64,000 bases of DNA from Methylomonas sp. LW13. GTDB taxonomy: Bacteria; Pseudomonadota; Gammaproteobacteria; Methylococcales; Methylomonadaceae. Each line of letters starts with the position of its first letter. Positions within the stretch are counted from its first letter, which is position 1. Location of the stretch: NCBI RefSeq assembly GCF_016865255.1, contig NZ_CP033381.1:4464001-4528000 (forward strand), written 5' to 3'. The position numbers and the translations under genes were made by a program. Below, piece after piece: positions 17,988 through 26,518 of the stretch. The notes under the pieces were generated by a model. The model was not told where the DNA came from and ran no database searches. It saw nothing but the letters and a program-made list of their open reading frames with translations.

Positions 17988-18003
17988 TGTCGCAAACACG
18001 ACA
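17988..18003 (-). promoter_or_regulatory. NifA upstream activator site for nifV
   Basis: TGT-N10-ACA (TGTCGCAAACACGACA) fits the NifA site exactly and is itself palindromic (TTGTCG/CGACAA). It is about 85-100 bases upstream of the nifV minus-24/minus-12 element, a normal distance for activation through DNA looping. Confidence 0.8.
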
Positions 18004-18281
18004 ATTTATCATCGTGACTGCAAACTAGGCTGTGAGCGTCAAAAAAATCGGCACCGCCGGCAAACTGTTAGCAGTTGCCGAGAATGTCCCGCCTGAGTTA
18101 GGCTGATAGGGTCTCAACTCGGTTGCGTCGATTGAGACCGCTCCCGATGTCTCGATCCGCACTATTCCGCCGGCATCCGGATCTTGCCGCCGCATGCTGA
18201 CAATAGGCGCTTCGGCAATACTGTTGTTTATATATGAACGCTTTCATCTCACCGATTGACAGATCACTACTGGAGACAAAC
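18004..18281. other. boundary between nif promoter region and PEP-CTERM block
   Basis: Holds a perfect 8-base inverted repeat, GGTCTCAA (18110-18117) and TTGAGACC (18132-18139), with a 14-base loop; this may be an operator or RNA hairpin. No gene was found. The leader of the SGNH hydrolase gene must lie here. Confidence 0.45.
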
Positions 18282-19259
18282 ATGACAAAAAAGCCTTATT
18301 CAATTGCACTATTTTTCGCGTCGCTCCTGGCAAGCAGCCAAGTGGGTGCGACAGCTTTTTCAAATTTATTCGTATTCGGCGACAGCCTCTCCGATAGCGG
18401 AGCCAGCACCTCCTCGGTACTAAGCGCCTATAACCTGGGCGGACAATGCGATTCCGACCATCCCTGCCCACCTTACTACCAAGGCCGCATCAGCAACGGC
18501 CCGACAGCCGCGGAATATATAGCCAACTCCGTGCTTTCCGGTGGAGCTAATGCCGGCAATTTTTTTAATTTCGCGGTAGCCGGTTCGACGACGGGAATAG
18601 GCAATGAAGGCGATGGCGGCAGCCAAACCAGCCAAGGCGCATTACTTGCCCCAGGTATGGCGCAACAATTCGGTTTGTTTTCAGCGCAATTCACTGCGGC
18701 GGTAACCCCGGATTCGCTGTTTTTTGTCTGGGGTGGGGCCAACGACTTTTTGACGGGTAACTCCGCGACGTCAGCAGCAACAAATATTGCCAACTATGTC
18801 GGCGCGCTAATCGGCTTTGGCGCACAACATATCGTGGTGCCGAACTTGCCAGACTTGAGCATCACCCCATTCGCGCAATCTCTGCCGGCAAACGTGATAG
18901 TGGCTGCACAGGATTATTCATTGACATTCAACCAGGAACTAACCAACCGACTCGACGCACTGTCCTTGTTGTCGCCCAATACTCAAATAGTGGAATTCGA
19001 TGCGTATAACTTTTTTACCGCTGTAGTCCAAAATCCAACGGCTTACGGCTTTACCAATAGCACGGAAGCCTGCGTCAGCTTGCCTGACGTTTGTTCCGAC
19101 CCGGCCAGCCGGGTATTTTGGGACGATTTCCATCCAACTACGCAAGTGCATGCGCTTTTTGCCGGCGCCGTAGTCAGCCAAGTGCCGCTGCCTGGTTCCT
19201 TCGTATTCTTGGTTAGTGGGCTGATGGGATTACTTTTCGCCAAACGCCGTCCGGCTTAA
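18282..19259 (+). CDS. SGNH/GDSL hydrolase with PEP-CTERM tail
   Basis: Secreted lipase/esterase-family protein. It has a signal peptide (residues 1-24), the block I motif FGDSLSDSG with nucleophile Ser35, a GGANDF block and a C-terminal Asp-His motif in DDFHPT. The tail has the exosortase sorting form: VPLPGSF followed by a hydrophobic segment and KRR. The start is placed at ATG 18282 because TGGAGA lies 5 bases before it. An upstream in-frame ATG at 18234 lacks such a site and would hide the signal peptide. The gene is oriented against the nif genes that flank it. Confidence 0.88.
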   Translation: MTKKPYSIALFFASLLASSQVGATAFSNLFVFGDSLSDSGASTSSVLSAYNLGGQCDSDHPCPPYYQGRISNGPTAAEYIANSVLSGGANAGNFFNFAVAGSTTGIGNEGDGGSQTSQGALLAPGMAQQFGLFSAQFTAAVTPDSLFFVWGGANDFLTGNSATSAATNIANYVGALIGFGAQHIVVPNLPDLSITPFAQSLPANVIVAAQDYSLTFNQELTNRLDALSLLSPNTQIVEFDAYNFFTAVVQNPTAYGFTNSTEACVSLPDVCSDPASRVFWDDFHPTTQVHALFAGAVVSQVPLPGSFVFLVSGLMGLLFAKRRPA

Positions 19260-19283
19260 GTCATTGCTCGGTGAAAGCGGCGA

Positions 19284-19580
19284 GTGCCTCGGCTGTTTTC
19301 ACCTGCTTTACCGCTGTTGGATTCGGGCCGGTGTCACCCGATTGCTTATGCGGTGTTCGACTTGATTGACAGCGAAGCGCGCTATGTGCGCTTACAAATC
19401 AACTCTTATTACGAAGCCTATCTGGTTTCGGAAATTGGCGAGATCGCCTTTGACGTAGCCGCACCGGCGGCCGTACCGATTCCGGCAGGTATTTGGTTGT
19501 TTGTTTCCGGATTTGCCGGCTGGGTTGGCAGCAGTAAAAAGGCTGGCCTGGCTGCTGCGGTTGCGCGAAACATCCTCTAA
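19284..19580 (+). pseudogene. remnant of a PEP-CTERM protein (C-terminal end)
   Basis: An open frame whose last 65 residues look like the end of a secreted protein: VRLQINSYYEAYLVSEIGEI resembles the end of a discoidin-like domain. It is followed by VPIPAGIWLFVSGFAGWVGSSKK, read here as two short parts: the VPIPAG sorting motif and a hydrophobic tail with a basic end. No signal peptide or upstream domain remains, so the 5' part of the gene is missing. It abuts the left end of the tandem duplication. Confidence 0.6.
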
Positions 19581-19586
19581 CAGACT

Positions 19587-20122
19587 AAGGTATATCGAAT
19601 TTGATGTCTGCGCTTGCGCACTACCGATGTCGGCATTTTTTACATCACTCAACGTTTTAAATGGCATTATCCTAATACCGCTCAACACTTACCAACCTAA
19701 CCTATTGAAATAACATAAAAAACAAAAAACCTATAAAATGGAACGTATTTTGCGTTTAACTTCAAAATCAGGAACAGCACCTACTGTTCTTGAGTTTCTG
19801 TCAATTGATAGGCGTATTTACACGCCGTTTGGAGGGTTTGCCTATGTTATCCAAAAGGTATATCGAATTTGATGTCTGCGCTTGCGCACTACCGATGTCG
19901 GCATTTTTTACATCACTCAACGTTTTAAATGGCATTATCCTAATACCGCTCAACACTTACCAACCTAACCTATTGAAATAACATAAAAAACAAAAAACCT
20001 ATAAAATGGAACGTATTTTGCGTTTAACTTCAAAATCAGGAACAGCACCTACTGTTCTTGAGTTTCTGTCAATTGATAGGCGTATTTACACGCCGTTTGG
20101 AGGGTTTGCCTATGTTATCCAA
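19587..20122 (+). repeat. exact tandem duplication, two 268-base copies
   Basis: 19587-19854 and 19855-20122 appear identical at every position compared by eye. Each copy holds the AT-rich leader, the ribosome binding site GGAGGG and the first codons (ATG TTA TCC AAA) of the PEP-CTERM gene that begins at 20112. Within each copy are two hairpins: GAACAG/CTGTTC, and GGCGT/ACGCC just before the ribosome binding site. Absence of differences means a very recent duplication. Confidence 0.9.
19844..19981 (+). CDS. chimeric 45-codon frame made by the duplication
   Basis: The first copy of the duplicated leader supplies a ribosome binding site and ATG (19844). Translation would run MLSK and then through the second leader copy (RYIEFDVCACALP...) to a stop at 19981. 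It is a by-product of the duplication; expression is possible because the start signals equal those of the true gene, but no function is implied. Confidence 0.4.
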   Translation: MLSKRYIEFDVCACALPMSAFFTSLNVLNGIILIPLNTYQPNLLK

Positions 20123-20738
20123 AAAGCTTTATCCGTTAATTTTGATTACTGCCGCATTCAACGCGCAAGCCGCGACGATTAACTTCGATGCGCTACAACC
20201 CTTTACCAATTACGACCTGGTTCCCGCCGGTTATGGTTCTACCGCGGATGTGGCGGTATCGTATTCCAGCCTGAACCTCGACGGGACGCTGGCGTTTGAC
20301 GATGTCAAGTTATGGAATACCGGTTACGCCACTTTAAACACGGCGGCTTTTGCTCACGCATCCGGTCTGCTTTTGAGCATTACGCTGACGGCAATCAATC
20401 CAAATCAGGGCGTCACCTTGGAAAGCTTCGACGTTGCTGCGTATCCAGGGCCGGGAAATTTCACTCGCAATGCGAGCGACTTGAGAGTGGTTGATGGCGA
20501 CAATCCAGCCAACATCTTTGTCGATTATGCACCTTATGCAGTACCCGGCGACGCACCTCATACTTTCACCCCTGGCGTTACTGCTCATTCGATCAGAATC
20601 ATCCTGGGCACCGATTGGAACAACGGTATTAACAATATCAACTTCAATGTCGCCGCTGTGCCTGTACCCGGTGCGGTGTGGCTTTTCGGCAGTGCGTTGG
20701 TTGGTTTGGGCCTTAACCGAAAAACCAGAAAGGTTTGA
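20112..20738 (+). CDS. PEP-CTERM secreted protein
   Basis: Protein of 208 residues with a signal peptide (MLSKKLYPLILITAAFNAQA), a beta-rich body of unknown fold (residues 22-180) and the sorting tail VPVPGAVWLFGSALVGLGL followed by NRKTRK. It is predicted to be exported and processed by an exosortase. The start ATG at 20112 has GGAGGG 8 bases before it. A frame beginning at 20058 has no such site. A strong terminator follows at 20761. Confidence 0.82.
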   Translation: MLSKKLYPLILITAAFNAQAATINFDALQPFTNYDLVPAGYGSTADVAVSYSSLNLDGTLAFDDVKLWNTGYATLNTAAFAHASGLLLSITLTAINPNQGVTLESFDVAAYPGPGNFTRNASDLRVVDGDNPANIFVDYAPYAVPGDAPHTFTPGVTAHSIRIILGTDWNNGINNINFNVAAVPVPGAVWLFGSALVGLGLNRKTRKV

Positions 20739-20760
20739 GCGAACTGCTCTGCCAAAATAC

Positions 20761-20790
20761 AAAAAAGGCGGTTGAACAACCGCCTTTTTT
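20761..20790. terminator. bidirectional rho-independent terminator
   Basis: A-run, AAGGCGGTTG, two-base loop, CAACCGCCTT, T-run: a perfect stem with A6 on one side and T6 on the other. It can end transcription of the PEP-CTERM gene rightward and of the iscA-nifU-nifS operon leftward, so nif transcription from the iscA promoter probably stops here. Confidence 0.92.
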
Positions 20791-20922
20791 GGCTCTGTGA
20801 TCGGGGCTAAAGCCGGCATTGGATGCCCTTCAATGCAATAAACGGCTCAAAACTATCTCAATTTGCTGGGGGTTAAACAGGTCTTCGCTACCGATTTAAT
20901 CCAAGTTGCTGGCTTACAGCGT

Positions 20923-21183
20923 TCAGCCTTCCGCCTCACAAACTGCTTTAAATTCTGCTATGCCGGCAGTCAAACGCGAGCGCAGAAAATTCAGTTGTCT
21001 TTGCAGTTCATCCTCGGCGTCGCCGACATTCTTGAAAACCTGGACGACTTTTTGATCGTTCAGCAAACTCGAATAGTGGACATCAACAAACTCAAGCACC
21101 TCGGCGTTAAATTCGGTGATGGAACTCAATGCGGCTTCCATCTTGGACAATACCGCGCGTAAATCAGCAAGCGTTTCAGCCAT
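20923..21183 (-). CDS. small helical protein following nifS
   Basis: An 86-residue, all-helical, acidic protein with heptad-like spacing (MAETLADLRAVLSKMEAALS at the start; LQRQLNFLRSRLTAGIAEF near the end). AGAGGATT lies upstream of the ATG. It is the last gene of the iscA-nifU-nifS block, 126 bases after nifS. No family recognised; probably a nif accessory protein by position. Confidence 0.65.
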   Translation of the reverse strand: MAETLADLRAVLSKMEAALSSITEFNAEVLEFVDVHYSSLLNDQKVVQVFKNVGDAEDELQRQLNFLRSRLTAGIAEFKAVCEAEG

Positions 21184-21309
21184 AACAATCCTCTGTGAAA
21201 ATTTTTGGTGTCAACACCGGTTTATGCAGCGTCGACTCAAAACCAAACTGGTCGGATTGCCCGTGGCCTCAGGGGCACCGTTGCAAACCCGACCAATCAA
21301 TACACTCAA

Positions 21310-22524
21310 TCAAGCATAAGTGGGTTGGAAAGCCTGTTCCGGATCGGCAACCGGTTCGTTGTTGATGCTGTCCCAATACGGCGATAGTTTCCGCAAAGTA
21401 GCGACGATGCTGGGCATCACCTTCAACACTTCGTCCACTTCACTCATAGTGTTGTAGCGCGAGAACGAAAAGCGGATGGTGCCGTGCGCGGCGGTGTACG
21501 GAATATCCATGGCCCGCATCACGTGCGAAGGCTCCAATGAACCCGATGTACACGCCGAACCACTGGAAGCCGCGATACCGGCTTTATTCAACAGCATCAA
21601 AATCGCTTCGCCCTCGATATACTCGAACGCAATGTCTGTGGTATTGGGCAAGCGGTTGTTTAAATCACCGGTGATAAAGCAGTGCGGCACGGCGGCAACG
21701 ATGCCTTGCTCCAGGCGATCACGCATCGCTTTGACCTGCACGTTTTCGTATTCCATGTGCTCCATCGCCAGTTCACAGGCTTTACCCAAGCCGACAATCG
21801 ACGCGGTGTTTTCAGTACCGGCCCGACGCCCGCGCTCTTGATGTCCACCGCGCAGCAACGGACGAAAGCGTGTGCCACGCTTTAAATACAACACCCCAAT
21901 ACCTTTGGGGGCGTGCAATTTGTGACCGGAAATCGACAACATATCGATCTTGGTGTCTTGCAGCATCATCGGAATCTTGCCGACTGCCTGCACGGCATCG
22001 GTATGAAACATCACGCCGGCCGCATTGGCCATTTCGGCCATTTCCACCACCGGAAAGATGGTGCCGGTTTCGTTGTTCGCCCACATCACCGAGACAATTG
22101 CTACTTCATCGGATAACAGATTTTTGTACGCTTCCAAATTCAAACGGCCGCATTTGTCCACCGGCATACGATGGATGGTGTAGCCTTCTTTCTCCAGGTT
22201 CTCGCACAAAGCCAAAATCGCCGGATGTTCCACCGAGGTGGTGATGATTTCCTTACGATTGGGTTGAGCCTTGATCGCCGACAAGATCGCCGTGGAATCG
22301 GATTCCGTGCCGCAGGAGGTGAAAATAATCTCGGAGTCGTGCTCGGCACCGATCAACTCTTGCACCTGCGAGCGCGCTTTCTTGATAGCCTTGGCCACGC
22401 CGTCGGCGAAACGATGGATGGACGATGGATTACCAAAGTACTCGGTAAAATACGGGATCATCACATCGACCACCGCGCTGTCCACCTTGGTGGTCGCGTT
22501 GTTATCCAGATAAATATCAGGCAT
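21310..22524 (-). CDS. nifS: cysteine desulfurase NifS
   Basis: Pyridoxal-phosphate enzyme that releases sulfur from cysteine for nitrogenase Fe-S clusters. The PLP lysine is Lys202 in [10 protein letters not shown] and the persulfide cysteine is Cys325 in SGSACTSGS; both positions equal those known for Azotobacter NifS. N-terminal [11 protein letters not shown] is typical. The start overlaps the end of nifU by 8 bases, and GAGGAG inside nifU serves as its ribosome binding site. Confidence 0.96.
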   Translation of the reverse strand: MPDIYLDNNATTKVDSAVVDVMIPYFTEYFGNPSSIHRFADGVAKAIKKARSQVQELIGAEHDSEIIFTSCGTESDSTAILSAIKAQPNRKEIITTSVEHPAILALCENLEKEGYTIHRMPVDKCGRLNLEAYKNLLSDEVAIVSVMWANNETGTIFPVVEMAEMANAAGVMFHTDAVQAVGKIPMMLQDTKIDMLSISGHKLHAPKGIGVLYLKRGTRFRPLLRGGHQERGRRAGTENTASIVGLGKACELAMEHMEYENVQVKAMRDRLEQGIVAAVPHCFITGDLNNRLPNTTDIAFEYIEGEAILMLLNKAGIAASSGSACTSGSLEPSHVMRAMDIPYTAAHGTIRFSFSRYNTMSEVDEVLKVMPSIVATLRKLSPYWDSINNEPVADPEQAFQPTYA

Positions 22525-23428
22525 GACTGGCCTCCTCTATCGTGACCAGTTTCGGCATTTGCGAGGCCGGCACGACTTTAATGAACTCGCCCATCACTTC
22601 CATCAACCGTTGCTGAATACCGGCAATGGTCATGGCGGACATTTGGCAGCCGTTACAAGCGCCGGTCATATTGACGTAAGCGGTTTTATCCACCACTTCC
22701 ACCAATTCCACATCGCCGCCATCGGCCATCAATTGCGGCCGGAAGGACATGATCACTTCTTCGATTTTCTTGATGCGTTGCAGATTGGTCAGCGGGCCTT
22801 TGGCAACCACAGGCTCGGGCTTGGCGACCGGCGCCGCATTTGGATCGAAGGTTTCGCCGCGCTCTTTCAAAACTTTTTCCAAGATGGCTTCGATGTCTTC
22901 GTGGCAAGCCGCGCAACCGCCACCGGCTTTGGTGTAGTTGGTCACGTCTTCAACGGTGCGCAGCTTGTTAGCCCAGACCATTTCTTCGATCATCACCGCA
23001 TCAATCGCAAAGCATTTGCAGACCAACGCACCTTCTTCGTGGTCGTCTTTCCATTCTTCGCCGCGATAATTAGCCACTGCCGCTTGCAAGGCTTCCCGGC
23101 CCATCACAGAGCAGTGCATTTTTTCCGGCGGCAGGCCGTCCAATTCGGCGGCGATGTCCTGGTTAGTGACTTTCAACGCTTCGTCTAAAGTCAGGCCTTT
23201 AATGATTTCGGTCAGCACTGAAGAAGACGCAATCGCCGAGCCGCAACCAAAAGTTTGAAAGCCTGCATCTTCGATCACTTCGGTGTCGTCGTTGACTTTT
23301 AAAGTCAGCCGCAAAGCGTCGCCGCAGCTGATGGAACCCACTTCGCCAATCGCGTTGGCACCCGCCACCGCGCCGGCATTTTTAGGGTTAAAGAAGTGAT
23401 CTTTTACTTTATCTGAATAATCCCACAT
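22517..23428 (-). CDS. nifU: Fe-S scaffold NifU
   Basis: Modular scaffold on which clusters for nitrogenase are built. The IscU-like N-domain has Cys35, Cys62 and Cys106. The central [2Fe-2S] domain has Cys137, Cys139, Cys172 and Cys175, and the C-terminal Nfu domain has Cys258 and Cys261 (ACNGCQMS). All nine conserved cysteines are present and the 303-residue length is normal. It is co-transcribed with iscA (upstream) and nifS (downstream). Confidence 0.96.
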   Translation of the reverse strand: MWDYSDKVKDHFFNPKNAGAVAGANAIGEVGSISCGDALRLTLKVNDDTEVIEDAGFQTFGCGSAIASSSVLTEIIKGLTLDEALKVTNQDIAAELDGLPPEKMHCSVMGREALQAAVANYRGEEWKDDHEEGALVCKCFAIDAVMIEEMVWANKLRTVEDVTNYTKAGGGCAACHEDIEAILEKVLKERGETFDPNAAPVAKPEPVVAKGPLTNLQRIKKIEEVIMSFRPQLMADGGDVELVEVVDKTAYVNMTGACNGCQMSAMTIAGIQQRLMEVMGEFIKVVPASQMPKLVTIEEASHA

Positions 23429-23446
23429 AGCTATTTCCTCGAATGC

Positions 23447-23803
23447 TTAAGAACAGGTTTTTGGTGTGCCGCCGCTTTCGCCGGTGGTAAATGATGATCC
23501 GCAGGCACAGCTTTTCACCGCGTTGGGATTGGTAAATTTGAAGCCGGAACCTTCCAGGCTGTCGACGAAATCGATGGACATGCCATTCAGGCTGGGCAAG
23601 CTTAGCGGGTCCACAAATACTTTGACTGCGCCGCAGTCGATGACGGTATCGTCCGCATTTTCTTTTGCTTCCAGTTTCATGCCATAAGACAAACCGGAAC
23701 AACCGCCATCGGTCACTTCGATGCGCAGCCCACCGGTCGGCTTGTCGGAACTGCTGATAAAACGACCCACGGCTTGGATGGCGCTTTCGGTTAATGTAAT
23801 CAT
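23447..23803 (-). CDS. iscA: IscA-type Fe-S carrier, nif-linked
   Basis: A-type carrier of 118 residues with the three cluster ligands Cys35 (GGCSGLSY), Cys99 and Cys101 (SCACGSSF). The start is the ATG at 23803, since AGGAG lies 8 bases before it; the frame itself is open to 23830. It is the first gene of the nifU-nifS operon, as with the nif-specific iscA of Azotobacter, and is preceded by a sigma-54 promoter. Confidence 0.93.
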   Translation of the reverse strand: MITLTESAIQAVGRFISSSDKPTGGLRIEVTDGGCSGLSYGMKLEAKENADDTVIDCGAVKVFVDPLSLPSLNGMSIDFVDSLEGSGFKFTNPNAVKSCACGSSFTTGESGGTPKTCS

Positions 23804-23849
23804 CTTTAAGTCTCCTGAACGGTTTGGCATTGATCTTGTAAACAGTTAA

Positions 23850-23865
23850 AGCAACCTGCATGCCA
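23850..23865 (-). promoter_or_regulatory. sigma-54 (minus-24/minus-12) promoter for iscA-nifU-nifS
   Basis: On the minus strand TGGCATGCAGGTTGCT matches TGGCAC-N5-TTGCW, with GG and GC 10 bases apart. It lies 47 bases before the iscA start. Confidence 0.85.
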
Positions 23866-23961
23866 TACGCGAAAATTTCGGCTAAGCCGCTGAAATTCCT
23901 AACCGAAAGGCAGCAGGCCAACCTTAATCGGCACGCCGTTTCACAACAAACCGAGAGCTTT

Positions 23962-23977
23962 TGTCGGCTTTACTACA
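23962..23977. promoter_or_regulatory. NifA upstream activator site in the iscA/nifZ-like divergent region
   Basis: TGTCGGCTTTACTACA is an exact TGT-N10-ACA. It lies about 97 bases upstream of the iscA sigma-54 element. It is only 22 bases before the plus-strand NifZ-like gene, so it fits the leftward operon; whether it also serves the rightward gene is unclear. Confidence 0.75.
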
Positions 23978-23998
23978 AAACTCTCACAGGAGCACAGC

Positions 23999-24268
23999 AT
24001 GAACGTAGAAGATTTGGATTTGGGCGACGTGGTATATGCCGCGCATACGATTATTGACGATGGCAGTATGCCGGACAGCGAAGAAGGCGAAGTGCTGGCA
24101 CAAGAAGGCGCCCGCGGTGTGATCGTGATGAAAGGCCATGTCGAGGAGGATCCTGGGCTTACGGTCTTTTTAGTCCGCTTCGAAGACCAGGATCTAAATT
24201 TGGGCCGGCCAATTGGATGCTGGACCGAGGACTTGGTCGTTCCGGAAAAAGAGTTGCTTATCCATTAA
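23999..24268 (+). CDS. single-domain NifZ-like protein
   Basis: An 89-residue acidic protein with the pattern of one NifZ repeat: LDLGDVVYAAHTIIDDG, then a G-x-x-G turn in EGARGVIVMKGH, a VRFED strand and GCWTEDL near the end. This parallels FEFGERVRL ... GSVGNVIEVG ... VGCRAEEL in the true NifZ at 14216. AGGAG lies 7 bases before the ATG. It is divergent from iscA and shares its control region, so it probably is nif-regulated. Confidence 0.65.
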   Translation: MNVEDLDLGDVVYAAHTIIDDGSMPDSEEGEVLAQEGARGVIVMKGHVEEDPGLTVFLVRFEDQDLNLGRPIGCWTEDLVVPEKELLIH

Positions 24269-24321
24269 CCGCATTTCGCCCTTATAAAATCGCCCGACAA
24301 CCTATTCGCGCCGGTTCAATT

Positions 24322-26415
24322 TTAAAACTTGGCGCTGATACCGCCGGTAATGGTGGCGCCCGGCGCGATATACCCGATACCTTCATACTTATCGTTACCG
24401 ATATTCATGAAGGTCATCCGGGCGGTAACATCCTTGACTAAGGTCTTGGCCACCCCTAAATCGTAGGTTGCGTAGCTTTTATACACGGCAGAGCCGCCCG
24501 GTGCGGTAGGTAAATTGGTCTCGGTAGAGTATCGGTCGCCAACGTAATTAAAAGCACCGAAAACCGAAAAGCCGTAAGGCAGGCTAACATCAGCCCGCAA
24601 ACTACCTTGATCTTGCGGCACATTGGTAAGTTGCTTGCCGATCAAATTAGGATTCCTATCGTGCTTGGTGACAATCGAATCGTTTTTGGTGTAACTCGCG
24701 TACAAAGTCAGGAAATCGCCTAGCTTCCACATCCCTTCGACCTCACCCCCCTCGGCCCGAATGGCGCCGATATTAATTTTGTCGGTGGTGCCGACCGTCG
24801 CGCCGCTTCGTTGCACTGTGGCGATAAAATCCTCCGCAGTCGTGTTATAGATCGTGGTTTTGATATATCCCTGCCGGCCAAAGTAGTAATCCAAGCCAAT
24901 ATCGCCGGAAACGGCTTTTTCGGGAGTCAAATACGGGTTACCGTAAGCCACGGTCGTCCCACCCCGCCTGCTATTGCCGTAGAGCTGAGAGACATCCGGG
25001 GTATTAAACGACTGACCTATCGAGCCGCGCAGCACTAAATCATCGGTGAGCTTGTACGAAAACCCACCCTTAGGCGAAAACGAGTCTTCCGCATGATTAC
25101 CCCATTGGCCTTGCCCAGGGAAACTGGTTTTGGTATCTCTGAATTGGCCGTCTGTCTGCCACAGATCCCAACGCCCGGCCAAGCTTACGTTCAACGGTCC
25201 ATAATTGATTTCGTCTTGCAAAAATATGCCGCTCAGTTGAATACCGCCCTCGACAAGCTGCTCTCTGCCGCGTTCCGCGGGAAACTGGTTAATCATGGTC
25301 ATTTGACTGTCTGCATGTTGTCCGCCCACCGTCAATTTGTGATGGCTGCCTATGTAATGGCTATATTGCGCGCGAATACCGGCTTCCATATCGTCAAAAT
25401 CGCCGCGATAGGAAATCAGACTGGCGGCCATCGTGCCGGGGCGGGCCACATCCGGACTGGTTGCATTGGCAGCATTTGCACTATCGGCATCCATTCGGCC
25501 AATACGGCTGTACAAGACTAACGTGGCTTCAGAACGCTCCCCCAAATAGCGATAACGTGCCGAACCCAGGTATTGCTCTCTATCTTGGGCTATATAATCA
25601 GGAATTCGATATAAGCCTGTTGCAACGTCGCTCAAATAGGAAAAACTCAGATCCAGCAGATTAGAGGCGTCAAATTCGTGCGTAAATTTGGCGCCTACAT
25701 TGGTTTTACGTGTGCCGGTTTTATCGCGTTGCGATAAGGGAATGGAAGCCACACTCGTATCCGGACGCCACATGTTATAGCCGTCGCTTTCCAAATAACT
25801 GGTTGATACCGAACCGCCGCTGTGCTCGCCGCCGTAAGAGACGATACCTGCTTCACGGATAGTTTCCATGCTGCCGTATTCGCTATCCACTTTGCCTTTC
25901 ACGCCGGGCGTAATCGCTTTAGAAATAACGTTTATTACACCACCCATCGCATGGTTGCCGTAAAGGGCCGAACCGGCGCCTCTGACAATTTCCACTCGAT
26001 CCACGTCAATAGTGCCCAGTTGCGACCAATCCACCTGACTGTCGTAGGACACATTCATAGGCACATCGTCGATCAATACCAAGGTGCGGCCATTGCCCGG
26101 CAGGCCTCGGGTATAGGTCTGGGCAATCCGATTGGGAGACGAGGCATCCATGCGGCTGGCATACACACCCGGCACGCCCTTGAGTAGTTGATCGACGGTT
26201 GTCGCGTTGGATTTTTCGATACGCTCCCTATCGATCACTGTCACCGTAGCCGATACATCGCGAATACTGCGTTCGGTTTTGGTTGCGGTAATCACCATTT
26301 CATCCAGCTCATCAGGCGCTTTTTCCACAGCGGCCAAATTCAACGGCATGATCAAAGGTAATACCACAGCAATGTTTTTGGTGGTGGCACGAATAGGTAA
26401 CATTGATAGCCTCAA
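24322..26415 (-). CDS. TonB-dependent outer-membrane receptor
   Basis: Receptor of 697 residues without an STN domain. It has a signal peptide (residues 1-29), a likely TonB box in DEMVITATK (about 38-46), and a plug domain at 50-165 (VDQLLKGVPGVYASRMD, VEIVRGAGSALYGNHAMGG). A 22-strand barrel follows, ending with phenylalanine (ISAKF). The plug is of the CirA/BtuB-like type. The PepSY protein gene immediately upstream on the same strand suggests iron or other metal-chelate uptake; the ligand is unknown. Confidence 0.9.
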   Translation of the reverse strand: MRLSMLPIRATTKNIAVVLPLIMPLNLAAVEKAPDELDEMVITATKTERSIRDVSATVTVIDRERIEKSNATTVDQLLKGVPGVYASRMDASSPNRIAQTYTRGLPGNGRTLVLIDDVPMNVSYDSQVDWSQLGTIDVDRVEIVRGAGSALYGNHAMGGVINVISKAITPGVKGKVDSEYGSMETIREAGIVSYGGEHSGGSVSTSYLESDGYNMWRPDTSVASIPLSQRDKTGTRKTNVGAKFTHEFDASNLLDLSFSYLSDVATGLYRIPDYIAQDREQYLGSARYRYLGERSEATLVLYSRIGRMDADSANAANATSPDVARPGTMAASLISYRGDFDDMEAGIRAQYSHYIGSHHKLTVGGQHADSQMTMINQFPAERGREQLVEGGIQLSGIFLQDEINYGPLNVSLAGRWDLWQTDGQFRDTKTSFPGQGQWGNHAEDSFSPKGGFSYKLTDDLVLRGSIGQSFNTPDVSQLYGNSRRGGTTVAYGNPYLTPEKAVSGDIGLDYYFGRQGYIKTTIYNTTAEDFIATVQRSGATVGTTDKINIGAIRAEGGEVEGMWKLGDFLTLYASYTKNDSIVTKHDRNPNLIGKQLTNVPQDQGSLRADVSLPYGFSVFGAFNYVGDRYSTETNLPTAPGGSAVYKSYATYDLGVAKTLVKDVTARMTFMNIGNDKYEGIGYIAPGATITGGISAKF

Positions 26416-26518
26416 AGTCCTTTAAAGTTTACGGAAGGGTCGGGATTGAGCACAAAAGCTCCTCAACGGCGCGCAGGCACGCGCCGGAGTTTGTTAGTTG
26501 GTCATCGTGGGAAAAACG

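Noticed and set aside
17821..18012. 63-codon minus-strand frame before nifV
   Set aside because: It spans the sigma-54 promoter and NifA site, so it is control DNA rather than a gene.
18234..18281. Upstream ATG extending the SGNH hydrolase by 16 residues
   Set aside because: The ATG at 18282 has a good ribosome binding site and gives a normal signal peptide; the extension would spoil it.
19587..20122. Direct repeats considered as a CRISPR array or insertion-sequence ends
   Set aside because: The two 268-base units abut without spacers and no cas or transposase gene is present; a simple tandem duplication explains them.
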